A DNA stretch of 64,000 nt from an uncultured Collinsella sp. (GTDB lineage Bacteria > Actinomycetota > Coriobacteriia > Coriobacteriales > Coriobacteriaceae). The translations under genes and the position numbers were made by a program. Below, piece by piece: positions 43,061-51,781 of this stretch (within the stretch, counting starts at the first letter, position 1; every line of letters starts with the position of its first letter). Location: contig UQIT01000004.1 of NCBI GenBank assembly GCA_900541175.1, positions 1-64,000 of the forward strand. The letters are read 5' to 3'. Under the pieces are notes generated by a model. It ran no database searches. It was not told the DNA's origin and saw only the letters and a list, made by a program, of their open reading frames with translations.

Positions 43061-43089
43061 TTGAGAGGGGTGCGGGGTAGCGGTATCGT
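43061..43089 (+). promoter_or_regulatory. Candidate promoter of metY
   Basis: TTGAGA (43061-43066), a 17-bp spacer and TATCGT (43084-43089), ending 38 bp before the ATG. No SAM riboswitch or T-box is recognisable in the short leader. Confidence 0.5.
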
Positions 43090-43127
43090 GAACCGAATAA
43101 AACGTAACCCAGGCAAGGGAGCTAGAT

Positions 43128-44411
43128 ATGAGCGAGCAGACCATCGGTACCACATGTGTTCAGGGCGGCTATCACCCGGGAGATGCCGAGCCGCGCCAGG
43201 TGCTCATCTACCAGTCCACCACGTGGAAGTACGACACGTCGGAGCATATGGGCAAGCTGTTTGACCTGGAGGAGTCTGGCTACTTCTACAGCCGTCTGCA
43301 GAACCCCACGTGCGATTTGGTTGCCGCCAAGATCTGTGAGATGGAGGGCGGCACCGCTGCGATGCTCACGAGCTCGGGCATGGCTGCGAACTTCCTCGCT
43401 ATCTTTAACGTGGCCGGTGCTGGCGATCACGTGGTCGCAAGCTCTGCCATTTACGGCGGTACCTACAACCTACTTGCTCATACCATGGAGCGCATGGGCT
43501 TGACCTGCACGTTCGTTGCCCCCGACTGCACCGATGAGGAGCTCGAGGCAGCCTTTGAGCCCAATACCAAGCTCGTCTTTGGCGAGACGATTGCCAACCC
43601 CGCCCTTGCCGTGCTCGATATTGAGCGCTTTGCCAAGGCCGCACATGACCACGGCGTGCCGCTGATGGTTGACAACACCTTCCCGACGCCTGTGATGTGC
43701 CGTCCCTTTGAGTGGGGCGCCGACATCGTTACGCACTCCACCACCAAGTACATGGATGGACATGCTGCCTACCTGGGCGGCGTGATCGTCGACCACGGCC
43801 AGTTTGACTGGATGGCCCATGCGGACAAGTTCCCGGGTCTTACCACGCCCGATGAGAGCTACCACGGCGTGACCTATGCCGAGAAGTTTGGTCGCGAGGG
43901 TGCCTTCATTACCAAGGCAACCGCTCAGCTCATGCGCGATCTTGGTCCTATGCAGAATCCGCAGGCGGCCTTCTTCCTGAACAGCTCGCTCGAGAGCCTG
44001 CATGTGCGCATGCCGCGTCATTGCGAGAACGGCCTGGCCGTTGCCAAGTTCCTGCAGAGCCATCCCAAGGTGCGCTTCGTGAGCTATCCGGGCCTGGAGG
44101 GCGATAAGTACTATGACATCGCTCAGAAGTACATGCCCAACGGTACCTGCGGCGTTGTGAGCTTTGGCTTTAACGGTGGTCGCGCGGCGGCCGAGACCTT
44201 TATGAAGAGCCTCAAGCTCGCCCAGATCGCCACGCACGTTGCCGACGCCCGCACTTGCTGCCTGCATCCCGCTAACGCTACGCATCGCCAGATGAACGAC
44301 GAGGAGCTCATCGCCTGCGGTATCTCCGCCGACATGGTGCGCCTGTCGTGCGGCCTCGAGGACACGGCCGATCTGATTGCCGACCTTGAGCAGGCGCTCG
44401 AGCAGTGCTAG
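43128..44411 (+). CDS. metY: O-acetylhomoserine aminocarboxypropyltransferase / gamma-family PLP enzyme
   Basis: Cys/Met-metabolism PLP enzyme, most like O-acetylhomoserine sulfhydrylase (direct sulfide incorporation). YSRLQNPTCDLVAAKICEMEG, TSSGMAANFL, VDNTFPTPVMCRPFEWGAD and the PLP-lysine motif HSTTKYMDGHAAYLGG are present. It has 427 aa, as in MetY rather than the shorter MetB/MetC. Methionine gamma-lyase activity is an alternative. AAGGGAGCT precedes the ATG. It pairs logically with the sulfide-releasing cyuA-like gene at 37 kb. Confidence 0.9.
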   Translation: MSEQTIGTTCVQGGYHPGDAEPRQVLIYQSTTWKYDTSEHMGKLFDLEESGYFYSRLQNPTCDLVAAKICEMEGGTAAMLTSSGMAANFLAIFNVAGAGDHVVASSAIYGGTYNLLAHTMERMGLTCTFVAPDCTDEELEAAFEPNTKLVFGETIANPALAVLDIERFAKAAHDHGVPLMVDNTFPTPVMCRPFEWGADIVTHSTTKYMDGHAAYLGGVIVDHGQFDWMAHADKFPGLTTPDESYHGVTYAEKFGREGAFITKATAQLMRDLGPMQNPQAAFFLNSSLESLHVRMPRHCENGLAVAKFLQSHPKVRFVSYPGLEGDKYYDIAQKYMPNGTCGVVSFGFNGGRAAAETFMKSLKLAQIATHVADARTCCLHPANATHRQMNDEELIACGISADMVRLSCGLEDTADLIADLEQALEQC

Positions 44412-44480
44412 GCTAGCGTTCGCATAAGGCGCCGATGCTGGCAGAAAGCTTCGGCGACCTTTCGTTCCGATTCCGTAGGC

Positions 44481-44526
44481 GGGACCCCAATCGCGACTGT
44501 TTACAGGCGATTGGGGCCCCGTTTTT
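44481..44526 (+). terminator. Terminator of metY
   Basis: GGG-a-CCCCAATCGC/GCGATTGGGG-c-CCC with a further CTGT/ACAG inner stem, followed by GTTTTT. Confidence 0.88.
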
Positions 44527-44552
44527 GCGTTGGGCCACTCGAAAGGATGGAT

Positions 44553-45857
44553 ATGGAGAAAACCGCAGAGCAGCTGCGCCGCGAGCACATTGCCCTAGAG
44601 GGCGACACCCATGGCAAGAACAAGTGGGCGATTCTGTTTACCGTGCTCATCATGACGTTTATGGTGTGTCTGGATTCGACCGTCGTGACCGTGGCGCTGC
44701 CCGTGATGCAAAAGGAGCTGGGCGTGGGCCTCGATCGCATCCAGCTGGTAAGCTCGGTGTATCTGCTTGCGACTTGCGTGGCTATGTTGCCGTTTGGCCG
44801 TCTGGGCGACGTGCGCGGCAAGGTGAATGTGTTCCAGTTGGGCGTCATCGTCTTTTCGGTCGGTTCGCTGCTGTGCGGCCTTTCGGCCTCGCTCGAGGTT
44901 CTTATCCTGGCACGCATTGTTCAGGGCGTCGGTTGCGCGGCGGCCATGGCTAACAACATGGGTATCATCACCGAGTCGTTTCCGGCGCGCGAACGAGGCC
45001 GTGCCATGGGTATTCTTGCGACCTTTGTGGCCCTCGGCATGATGTGTGGCCCCGTGCTCGGCGGCATGCTGGTGGCAAGCTTTCCTTGGGAGAGCATCTT
45101 CCTCATCAACCTGCCCATTGGCGTCATCTCGTTTATCGTGGGGCTCTACACGCTGCCGCATGTTAAGCCGGAGGCCGGCGAGCGCCCCATGTCCTTGATT
45201 GAGGCTGCTCGTCGCTGCTTTGCAAATTCGGCCTTCACCATCAACCTTGCCTGCATGCTCATCGTGTTCGTTGGTATTGGCGCATCTGAGTTTATCCTGC
45301 CGTTCTATTTTCAGGACGCCCATGGCTTTGGTTCCGACATTTCCGGATTGCTCTTTTTGGCGCTGCCGATGGTGAATGCCTTTATCGGACCGCTTTCGGG
45401 TACGGTTTCGGACCGTGTTGGCTGCGAGGGCCCCACGGCGGTCGGCCTGGGCGTGTACGTATGCGGTCTCTTTGCGGTAAGCACGCTCGACGAGCACTCT
45501 TCTATCCCTGTGATCGTGTGCTGCGTTGCGTTTATGTCGTGTGGCACGTCGATTTTCCAGAGCCCCAACAACTCGCTGTATATGGGCTCAGCTCCGCGCG
45601 AAGCGCTCGGCTTTGCGGGCAGCCTGGGCAGCCTGGCGCGCTACGCCGGCATGGCACTCGGCATTACGGCGGCGTCGCATATCCTGTATGGGCAGATGAG
45701 CGTGGCGATGGGCGAGGCCGTGACCAGTTTTGTTGCAGGCCGTCCGGATGTATTCCTATTCGGCTTTCGCTCGGTGTTCTACGTACTCATGGCTGTGGCC
45801 GCTGTGGGCTTTGCGCTTGCCATGGTGCGTTTGGTGAGGATGCGCGCCCGCCATTAG
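44553..45857 (+). CDS. MFS transporter, DHA2/EmrB-like
   Basis: Proton-driven exporter of the major facilitator superfamily; the substrate is unknown and may be a drug or metabolite. Helix 1 motif LDSTVVTVALPVMQKEL (motif D1 of DHA1/DHA2), motif A GRLGDVRGKV and the motif-C-like GMMCGPVLGGMLV are visible, with about 12-14 hydrophobic segments in 434 aa. GAAAGG lies 6 bp before ATG 44553; ATG 44547 abuts the SD. It follows the metY terminator. Confidence 0.9.
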   Translation: MEKTAEQLRREHIALEGDTHGKNKWAILFTVLIMTFMVCLDSTVVTVALPVMQKELGVGLDRIQLVSSVYLLATCVAMLPFGRLGDVRGKVNVFQLGVIVFSVGSLLCGLSASLEVLILARIVQGVGCAAAMANNMGIITESFPARERGRAMGILATFVALGMMCGPVLGGMLVASFPWESIFLINLPIGVISFIVGLYTLPHVKPEAGERPMSLIEAARRCFANSAFTINLACMLIVFVGIGASEFILPFYFQDAHGFGSDISGLLFLALPMVNAFIGPLSGTVSDRVGCEGPTAVGLGVYVCGLFAVSTLDEHSSIPVIVCCVAFMSCGTSIFQSPNNSLYMGSAPREALGFAGSLGSLARYAGMALGITAASHILYGQMSVAMGEAVTSFVAGRPDVFLFGFRSVFYVLMAVAAVGFALAMVRLVRMRARH

Positions 45858-46016
45858 CTTGTGGTGGCAGGCTTGCCGCGAATCGGGCCTATCTACTGGT
45901 CTTGCAGCTTTATGGTGCGATGCGGCTTGTGGGGCGGGCGGGGGTCGGTCCGTGGTAGACTATCGAACAACGTTTATTAATTGCGCGGTATCGTTGCCGC
46001 GAGAAGGGGTTGCGCC

Positions 46017-46595
46017 ATGCAGGAGCTTGAGGATCGTATTCGCCATGACGGCATCGTAAAGGCCGGTAACGTCCTTAAGGTTGATGCCTTCCTCAACCAC
46101 CAGTGCGACGTTGAGCTGTTCGACCACATGGGCGCCGAATGGGCCCGTCTGTTCGAGGGTGTCGAGATCAACAAGATTCTGACGATTGAGGCTTCGGGCA
46201 TTGGCATGGCTTGTATCGCGGCTCAGCATTTTGGCGGCGTGCCGGTGGTCTTTGCCAAGAAGGCGCAGTCCATCAACCTCGACGGCGAGCAATATGCCAC
46301 GACCATCTACTCCTTTACCAAGCAGAAGGAGTACCCGGTCATCGTTGGCAAGCGCTTCCTGTCCGAGGGCGACAAGGTCCTGATCATCGACGACTTTTTG
46401 GCCAACGGCTGCGCGCTCGAGGGTCTTATCAAGATCTGCGAGGCTGCAGGTGCCGAGGTATCCGGCATTGGCATTGCGGTGGAGAAGGGCTTCCAGGGCG
46501 GTGGCGATAAGCTCCGCGAGCGCGGCTTCCGCGTTGAAAGCCTAGCCCGTATCGCCGATATGGACTGCGATACCGGCGAGATCACCTTCGCCTAA
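46017..46595 (+). CDS. xpt: Xanthine phosphoribosyltransferase
   Basis: Purine salvage enzyme converting xanthine plus PRPP to XMP. It matches Gram-positive Xpt: [20 protein letters not shown] at the start, [23 protein letters not shown], and the PRPP loop [18 protein letters not shown]. It has 192 aa, from ATG 46017 behind GAAGGGG. No purine riboswitch is recognisable upstream. A perfect terminator follows. Confidence 0.95.
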   Translation: MQELEDRIRHDGIVKAGNVLKVDAFLNHQCDVELFDHMGAEWARLFEGVEINKILTIEASGIGMACIAAQHFGGVPVVFAKKAQSINLDGEQYATTIYSFTKQKEYPVIVGKRFLSEGDKVLIIDDFLANGCALEGLIKICEAAGAEVSGIGIAVEKGFQGGGDKLRERGFRVESLARIADMDCDTGEITFA

Positions 46596-46623
46596 GCGCG
46601 CAACACAAGCGATTGGTATGCGA

Positions 46624-46658
46624 TGTGACAAAGGGACTTTCCCTTTGTCACATTTTTT
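46624..46658 (+). terminator. Terminator of xpt
   Basis: A perfect 13-bp stem TGTGACAAAGGGA/TCCCTTTGTCACA with a 3-nt loop, followed by TTTTTT. Confidence 0.95.
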
Positions 46659-46676
46659 ATGAGGGGAGGTGTTGAT

Positions 46677-47057
46677 ATGGATGAGAACAAGATGGGATGG
46701 CGCGAGTATGCGCGCTATGCCGAGATGTCGGTCGAGGAGTTGGCGCGCGATTGCGAGGTGCAGGTGTTTCGCGCGACAGGTCCGGGCGGACAGGGCGTGA
46801 ACACGACGGACTCGGCGGTGTGCATGAAACATATCCCTTCGGGGATTGTCGTGACGGCGCGTGAGAGCCGCAGCCAGTTTCAGAATCGCGCGAGCTGTCT
46901 GCGTAAGTTGCGCGCTGAGCTTGAGCGTCGCGGGCGTCCACCGCGCCGACGCGTAAAGACCAAGGTGCCTCAGCGCTCTCGCCAGCGCAGGCTCAGCGAC
47001 AAACACTTCAACGCCATTAAAAAGGCCAACCGTCGCAAACCGGGCAGCGACGAATAG
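46677..47057 (+). CDS. Release-factor-like GGQ-domain protein (RF-1 domain)
   Basis: 126-aa protein containing only the class I release-factor catalytic domain. The GGQ loop reads [20 protein letters not shown], followed by [20 protein letters not shown], and the tail is highly basic ([20 protein letters not shown]). There is no codon-recognition domain, so it is not RF1 or RF2. The layout resembles ArfB/YaeJ or C12orf65-type ribosome-rescue hydrolases, but the GGQ context is closer to RF1/RF2/PrfH. GGGGAGG lies 7 bp before ATG 46677. Confidence 0.85.
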   Translation: MDENKMGWREYARYAEMSVEELARDCEVQVFRATGPGGQGVNTTDSAVCMKHIPSGIVVTARESRSQFQNRASCLRKLRAELERRGRPPRRRVKTKVPQRSRQRRLSDKHFNAIKKANRRKPGSDE

Positions 47058-47068
47058 CCTTCTCATAA

Positions 47069-47133
47069 GTTGCGGTGAAATAGGGACTGTTTTGCGGCTT
47101 TAGATGCATAAACAGTCCCTATTTCACCGCAAC
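47069..47133. repeat. 65-bp palindromic intergenic element, copy 2
   Basis: Perfect 24-bp arms (47069-47092 and 47110-47133) starting GTTGCGGTGAAATAGGG, with a 17-nt loop. It has the same total length and outer sequence as the element at 26314-26378. It lies between two convergent genes (GGQ protein and lipid kinase). Confidence 0.92.
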
Positions 47134-47143
47134 CTAGATGGGG

Positions 47144-48106
47144 TTAGCGGGTTGGGTGCCAGACCTCGAGGACGGCGGGAAGGACGTCGACCTCGATGCG
47201 CGAGGCGACAACGGGCTCCCCGTCGGCCTGGATGGGGTAGTCGGGCTCCTCAAAGGTAAGCTCGGCATGGCGACAGCGGCGCATGCGAACCGGTGGCAGC
47301 TTGGTGTGGTGGCCATCTTTGGCCGAAAGGAACATGGGAAGCGCGACCGCGCGCGGAACGGGGCCGCAGGCGTAGCAGACGTCGAATATACCGTCACAGG
47401 GGTCAGCGTCGGGACAGATGCGATAGCCCGAGCCATAGGTAGGACCCAGCTGAATCGCCATGATGATTGCCCTCACGCGCTCGGCGGGCGCCCCGTCATA
47501 GCTGACTGTCATGGGGTAGTTGCGATAGCGTAGGCCAAACTGCTCAAGTCCCGAGAGGGTGTAGAGCGGAGCGCCCGTCAAGCCGGTCTTTTTGCGCAAT
47601 TCGGTTGTGCCAAGGCCGATGGCGGCATCGATGCCGACCGAAAGCGTCTGGTCGTAGTGCTCAACGGTAGCCTCGCCGCTGCCGTTCGCAGGGCTCCACG
47701 AGCGAATGCGCCCGATGTCCTGACGCTGCAGCTCGCAGGTGAGCAGCGCGCCAAAATCCTTGCCGGAGAAATCTTCGATACCGAGCGTTTGGGCAAAATC
47801 GTTGCCGGAACCCACGGGTAGGATGGCAAGAGCAGGGCGGGCGTCTTCCTTTTGCGTCATGAGCCCGTTGACGACCTCGTGAATCACGCCGTCGCCGCCA
47901 AGGGCGATAACGGTGCGATAGCCCTGAGCCTGGGCGGCCAGCTCCTTGGCGTGTCCCATGCGCTCGGTCAGCACCAGGTCAAACTGGGATGTGCGTGCAG
48001 TCATGTCCAAAAAGCGTTGCAGGCGCTCGGCAACTTCGCGCGCCGCGCCCGACTGGGCGGCTGGGTTGGCGATGATGAGCGTGCGACCAAAATCAGTTGC
48101 GTGCAT
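47144..48106 (-). CDS. Diacylglycerol kinase-family lipid kinase
   Basis: DAGK-catalytic-domain protein (DgkB/YegS-like) that phosphorylates a lipid alcohol. It has IIANPAAQSGAAREVAERL, the nucleotide-binding VIALGGDGVIHEVVNGLM, AILPVGSGNDFAQTLGI, and the C-terminal DGxPV-like ADGEPVVASRIEVDVLP. It has 320 aa. ATG 48106 follows GGGAGTCGCC. The gap to the ClC gene upstream is 87 bp, so the two may be cotranscribed. Confidence 0.92.
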   Translation of the reverse strand: MHATDFGRTLIIANPAAQSGAAREVAERLQRFLDMTARTSQFDLVLTERMGHAKELAAQAQGYRTVIALGGDGVIHEVVNGLMTQKEDARPALAILPVGSGNDFAQTLGIEDFSGKDFGALLTCELQRQDIGRIRSWSPANGSGEATVEHYDQTLSVGIDAAIGLGTTELRKKTGLTGAPLYTLSGLEQFGLRYRNYPMTVSYDGAPAERVRAIIMAIQLGPTYGSGYRICPDADPCDGIFDVCYACGPVPRAVALPMFLSAKDGHHTKLPPVRMRRCRHAELTFEEPDYPIQADGEPVVASRIEVDVLPAVLEVWHPTR

Positions 48107-48193
48107 GGGGCGACTCCCGGCGTATGACGTGACGGTGCGGTCGCGCTCAGGTCGAATTGCCCCCGATTGTGGCTGCACGTCGAATACTTACGT

Positions 48194-49615
48194 CTACTCT
48201 ATCAGGTCGTTGTGGCGCTCGATAGCATCCGCTACCGTACCGCCCTCATCCACAATAAGCGAACGGCGCTTGGGTGAGATGATGCGCTGGGCGGGGTACA
48301 CGCCGCGGTGCCCGCCGGTTAGGTAGCTGATAAAGGCCACGATGACAAAGAACCCGGCGGCCGTGCCGTGGAACAGGTCGATGGCCATCATGCAGGTGGT
48401 GATGGGTACGTTGAGGCCGGCGCAGAACACGCCGAGCATGCCGAGAGCCGCCAGAAAACTGGGGTCGAGCCCGGTAAGGCAACCGATCCAGCCACCGAGT
48501 GCCGCACCGATGCCAAACAGGGGCGTGACCTCGCCGCCTTGGAAGCCAGCGCCCAGGGTAAGCGCTGTGACGACCAACTTGATGGCTGCGTCCGCCAGGG
48601 TGGTGTTGCCCGCAAATCCGGCGCCGGAAAGCCACGTGGAAAGGCCGGCGTAGTCCCAGGCGTCGAGGAGGGCATAGGCGGCCAAAACCACGAGTGCGCC
48701 TATAAGTGCGCGAACGAGGTAATTGGTGATAAAGCGACCGTACAGGCTCTTGACGGTTCGAACCGACCACGCAAAGAGGCGTGCAGTGAGACCGAAGATA
48801 ATGGCGCTGATAACAACGATGACGACCGTTGTGGGCGTCATAGCGGGAACGCTGGCGATGACATTCACTTCGTACTCGGTACCCAGGGCGAGTGATGTAA
48901 AGTAGCCGGTAAATGACGCGACCAGGCAATAGATGCCCGCGGTGTAGTCGATCTTGCCGATAAAGCACATCTCCATGCCAAAGAACGCTCCGGCAAGGGG
49001 CGAGCCGAATACGGCGCCAAAGGCCGACGAGATGCCGGCGAGCATGAGGTCGTGGTGGTCATGCTTTTTGAGGTGGGCGAGGCTCGAGATGTTGCTGGCG
49101 ATGGTGCCGCCAATCTGCACCGCAGCTCCCTCGCGACCGGCCGATCCGCCCGTTAGGTGCGTGAGCGTGGAGCAGACGAAGGTGAGGACGGCCATGCGCA
49201 TATGGATGAGGCGGGTGCCCAGAGCGGAGTCGATGACCAGGTTGTTACCGCGTTTGGCGGCAAGACCGTGGTTTTTGTACACCCATGCGGTGGCAACGCC
49301 CACAACGGGAAGAAGCGCGTAAATCCACGCATGGTGCTCGCGATAGTCGGTCGCGATATTCAACGAGGCCAAAAACGCCCAAGCGGCAACGCCCATGGCA
49401 AGCGAGACGATGACGACGAGTACGAGCAACTTGGCGCTCGCGAGTAGGTTGCGGGCGTTGCGGCGCGTGTCGGCAGCCAAGAGATGCTCGGAGCGGGTAA
49501 GTTGATGCCTGCCTGCCGTGATGACGTCGTTCAGGGAGAAAAAGCCGCCGTCGTCGAGCGGCTGGGGATGGTCTTGCGCCTCGTTTGCGCTTTCGGGTTT
49601 GTCGTTATGAGTCAT
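48194..49615 (-). CDS. ClC-family chloride channel/antiporter
   Basis: Polytopic chloride channel or Cl-/H+ (or F-/H+) exchanger. The three selectivity motifs are present: GGSAGREGAAVQIGG (GxGREGP-like), GSPLAGAFFGMEM, and the second-half GAGFQGGEVTPLFGIGAALG with GLNVPITTCMMAI. It has 473 aa with about 11-12 hydrophobic segments after a hydrophilic N-terminal tail of about 65 residues. ATG 49615 follows AAAGAGG. Transport mode cannot be set from sequence. Confidence 0.93.
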   Translation of the reverse strand: MTHNDKPESANEAQDHPQPLDDGGFFSLNDVITAGRHQLTRSEHLLAADTRRNARNLLASAKLLVLVVIVSLAMGVAAWAFLASLNIATDYREHHAWIYALLPVVGVATAWVYKNHGLAAKRGNNLVIDSALGTRLIHMRMAVLTFVCSTLTHLTGGSAGREGAAVQIGGTIASNISSLAHLKKHDHHDLMLAGISSAFGAVFGSPLAGAFFGMEMCFIGKIDYTAGIYCLVASFTGYFTSLALGTEYEVNVIASVPAMTPTTVVIVVISAIIFGLTARLFAWSVRTVKSLYGRFITNYLVRALIGALVVLAAYALLDAWDYAGLSTWLSGAGFAGNTTLADAAIKLVVTALTLGAGFQGGEVTPLFGIGAALGGWIGCLTGLDPSFLAALGMLGVFCAGLNVPITTCMMAIDLFHGTAAGFFVIVAFISYLTGGHRGVYPAQRIISPKRRSLIVDEGGTVADAIERHNDLIE

Positions 49616-49825
49616 ACGTTCCTCTTTTAGGTTGCAACGCAAGCATTATAAAACGCGGTAAACGCGACGAGCCGGTGGGTTGGTTTCGATTCTGTTTCGT
49701 GGCTTGCGGCCGACAGGTGTATTTGCGGGTACAGGCCAAGTCGCGGTCGTGCGTCTGGGGATTATACTGAGACAAGCATAAAGAATCGGCGCTCCTGTTG
49801 TGCGCCGTGGCATTAAGAGGTGCAT

Positions 49826-51088
49826 ATGGCAGAGAAACTCATTCCGCTGGAGGACGCGCAGTCGATTGTTCTGTCGCACGTTGCTCCGACCGATCTCGTC
49901 GAGATTCCCGTGTGGCAGGCCACCGGTCTTCCCTTGGCCGAGGACGCGGTGGCCGACATCGACATCTCGCCGTTTGCCAACAGTGCTATGGACGGATATG
50001 CCGTGCGCTCGGCGGACTTGGCGCAGGCGTCTGGCGAGGCGCCGGTGACGCTCGACGTTATCGGACACGAGGCTGCGGGACATGTGTTTGAGGGCGTAAT
50101 CGGCGCGGGCGAGACGGTCCGCATCATGACGGGTGCGCCGGTACCCGAAGGTGCCGATGCCGTGGTGAAATACGAGATCGTCGAGGTGCTCGACGGCGAT
50201 GGCAACGAGGGCTCGCACGTTCGCTTCTCGGTGCCTGCCAAGGTAGGGGAGAACGTTCGCTCTGCCGCCGAAGAGGCCCATGCCGGCGATGTTGTGATGC
50301 ATGCCGGCGAGGTCGTGGCTCCGGCGGGCGCCGGCTTGCTGGCAAGCGCCGGATACGCGAGCGTGAAGGTGCACGCCGCCCCACGTGTGGGCATCATCTC
50401 GTTGGGCACGGAACTGGTCGCACCGAGTAAGGTACCGGCGCGCGGTCAGATTCGCGATTCTAACTCCTCGGCGCTGATGGCCGAGGCGCTCGATGCCGGC
50501 GCCGAGCCCGTGTTCTACGGTATTGCGCCCGACGATGAGCGGGCGATTGCCGAGCTGGTGCATCGTGCCGTGCAGGAGTGCGATTTTGTCATTACGAGCG
50601 GTGGCGCCTCGGCGGGCGACTACGACTACGTGACGGCACTGGTTAAGCGCGAGGGCGAGGTGCTGTTTGACCGCATCTCGATGCGTCCGGGCAAGGCCAT
50701 CACGTTTGGCTTGCTCGGAGGTAAGCCCTACCTGGGGCTTTCAGGTAATCCGGCCGCGGCGTATGTGGGCTTTGAGATGCTCGCCCGTCCGGCGATCCGC
50801 AAGATGCGCGGCTTTGCCGAGGGTGCGCGTCCCGTGCAGCAGGCGACGCTCACGCACGGCGTGAAAAAGCGACAGCCCCGCCGCTTCTTCGATCGCGCCA
50901 CGGTTTTGCGCGACCCCGAGACCGGTGAGCTGTTGGTGACCGAGGCCAAGTCGCAGAATTCGGCGCTGCTTGGCACGATGCAGCGGGCCAACTGCCTGCT
51001 GCGTATTGACGAAGGACCGTGCGAGCTCAAGGCGGGCGACGTCGTGGATGTCGTGCGTGTCGACCTGCCCGAGGGCACGGTGCTATAG
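49826..51088 (+). CDS. moeA: Molybdopterin molybdenumtransferase MoeA
   Basis: Inserts molybdate into adenylylated molybdopterin. It shows PFANSAMDGYAV at the N terminus, IMTGAPVPEGADAVVKYE, ISLGTELVAP, RDSNSSALMAEALDAGAEP, TSGGASAGDYDYV and FGLLGGKPYLGLSGNPAAAYVGF. It has 420 aa. ATG 49826 follows AAGAGGTGC. The 5' region has an extended -10-like TATACT (49763-49768) and a GGCGC/GCGCC hairpin (about 49788-49808). It is followed by mogA and the mod transport genes. Confidence 0.95.
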   Translation: MAEKLIPLEDAQSIVLSHVAPTDLVEIPVWQATGLPLAEDAVADIDISPFANSAMDGYAVRSADLAQASGEAPVTLDVIGHEAAGHVFEGVIGAGETVRIMTGAPVPEGADAVVKYEIVEVLDGDGNEGSHVRFSVPAKVGENVRSAAEEAHAGDVVMHAGEVVAPAGAGLLASAGYASVKVHAAPRVGIISLGTELVAPSKVPARGQIRDSNSSALMAEALDAGAEPVFYGIAPDDERAIAELVHRAVQECDFVITSGGASAGDYDYVTALVKREGEVLFDRISMRPGKAITFGLLGGKPYLGLSGNPAAAYVGFEMLARPAIRKMRGFAEGARPVQQATLTHGVKKRQPRRFFDRATVLRDPETGELLVTEAKSQNSALLGTMQRANCLLRIDEGPCELKAGDVVDVVRVDLPEGTVL

Positions 51089-51098
51089 GAGGAAGACT

Positions 51099-51578
51099 AT
51101 GGAGTTGAAGATTTCGATCGTGACGTGCTCGGATACGCGCGATCTTGCCCAGGACGAGGCTGGAGCCGCACTCGAGGAACTTATCGAGACGCAGGGCTGG
51201 ACGGTCGCCTCACATGTGGTCGTGCGCGACGACGCCAGCGAGATCGGTGATGCCATTGTGGAAGCCGCCGATGAGTGCCACGCCAATGTCGTGCTCACCT
51301 GCGGCGGCACGGGTCTTTCGATGCGCGATGTGACGCCCGAGGCGACGCGCGCCGTCTGCGACCGCGATGTGCCGGGTATTGCCGAGGCAATCCGTGCGTA
51401 CTCCATGGCCAAGACGCGCCGCGCCATGCTCTCGCGCGCCGTGTGCATGCAGCGTGGGCATACGCTTGTCATCAACTTTCCGGGATCCACGAAAGCTGCC
51501 CGCGAAAGTTGGGAGGCCGTGAGCGACCAGCTGGAGCATGCGGCTCAGATGACAGTGGGCGGCGGACATACCAACTAA
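51099..51578 (+). CDS. mogA: Molybdopterin adenylyltransferase (MogA/MoaB family)
   Basis: Adenylylates molybdopterin before metal insertion by MoeA. MoCF-domain motifs are VTCSDTRDLAQDEAG, VVLTCGGTGLSMRDVTPEAT (the TGGTG-like loop) and VINFPGSTKAARESWEAV. It has 159 aa. The ATG 51099 lies 10 bp after moeA behind AGGAGGAAG, so the pair is an operon. MogA versus MoaB assignment is by neighbourhood. Confidence 0.92.
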   Translation: MELKISIVTCSDTRDLAQDEAGAALEELIETQGWTVASHVVVRDDASEIGDAIVEAADECHANVVLTCGGTGLSMRDVTPEATRAVCDRDVPGIAEAIRAYSMAKTRRAMLSRAVCMQRGHTLVINFPGSTKAARESWEAVSDQLEHAAQMTVGGGHTN

Positions 51579-51597
51579 GCGGATTACCTGCGGCGGG

Positions 51598-51623
51598 GCG
51601 ACCTTATCGGTCGCTTCGCTTTT
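51598..51623 (+). terminator. Probable terminator of moeA-mogA
   Basis: GCGACC-TTATC-GGTCGC followed by TTCGCTTTT. The stem is short (6 bp) but well placed. Confidence 0.55.
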
Positions 51624-51677
51624 GCTTTCCGCCGAATCGACGCTGAAGTGCACAGTAACTTGAAACTATATTCTCTG

Positions 51678-51721
51678 GCGAGAATAATTTCTCAATACCA
51701 TTATTCGCGCGAAAGTATAAT
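51678..51721 (+). promoter_or_regulatory. modA promoter with overlapping inverted-repeat operator
   Basis: GCGAGAATAAT (51678-51688) and ATTATTCGCGC (51700-51710) form an 11-bp inverted repeat (one mismatch, 11-bp spacer), one helical turn apart. They cover the -35 zone of a perfect TATAAT (51716-51721), 60 bp before modA. This fits a repressor such as a ModE-type molybdate sensor, though the sequence is not the E. coli ModE consensus. Confidence 0.6.
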
Positions 51722-51781
51722 CTAATTACAGAATAAAGCCCGTGGCGGGGTGCCCGGGCGTCGCGTTCGAAAGGGTTGAAC

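Noticed and set aside
42898..43127. Possible SAM riboswitch or T-box before metY
   Set aside because: The leader after the candidate promoter is under 45 nt and contains none of the conserved blocks.
45858..46016. Purine riboswitch before xpt
   Set aside because: No three-helix junction or conserved TATA..TCTACC core could be found.
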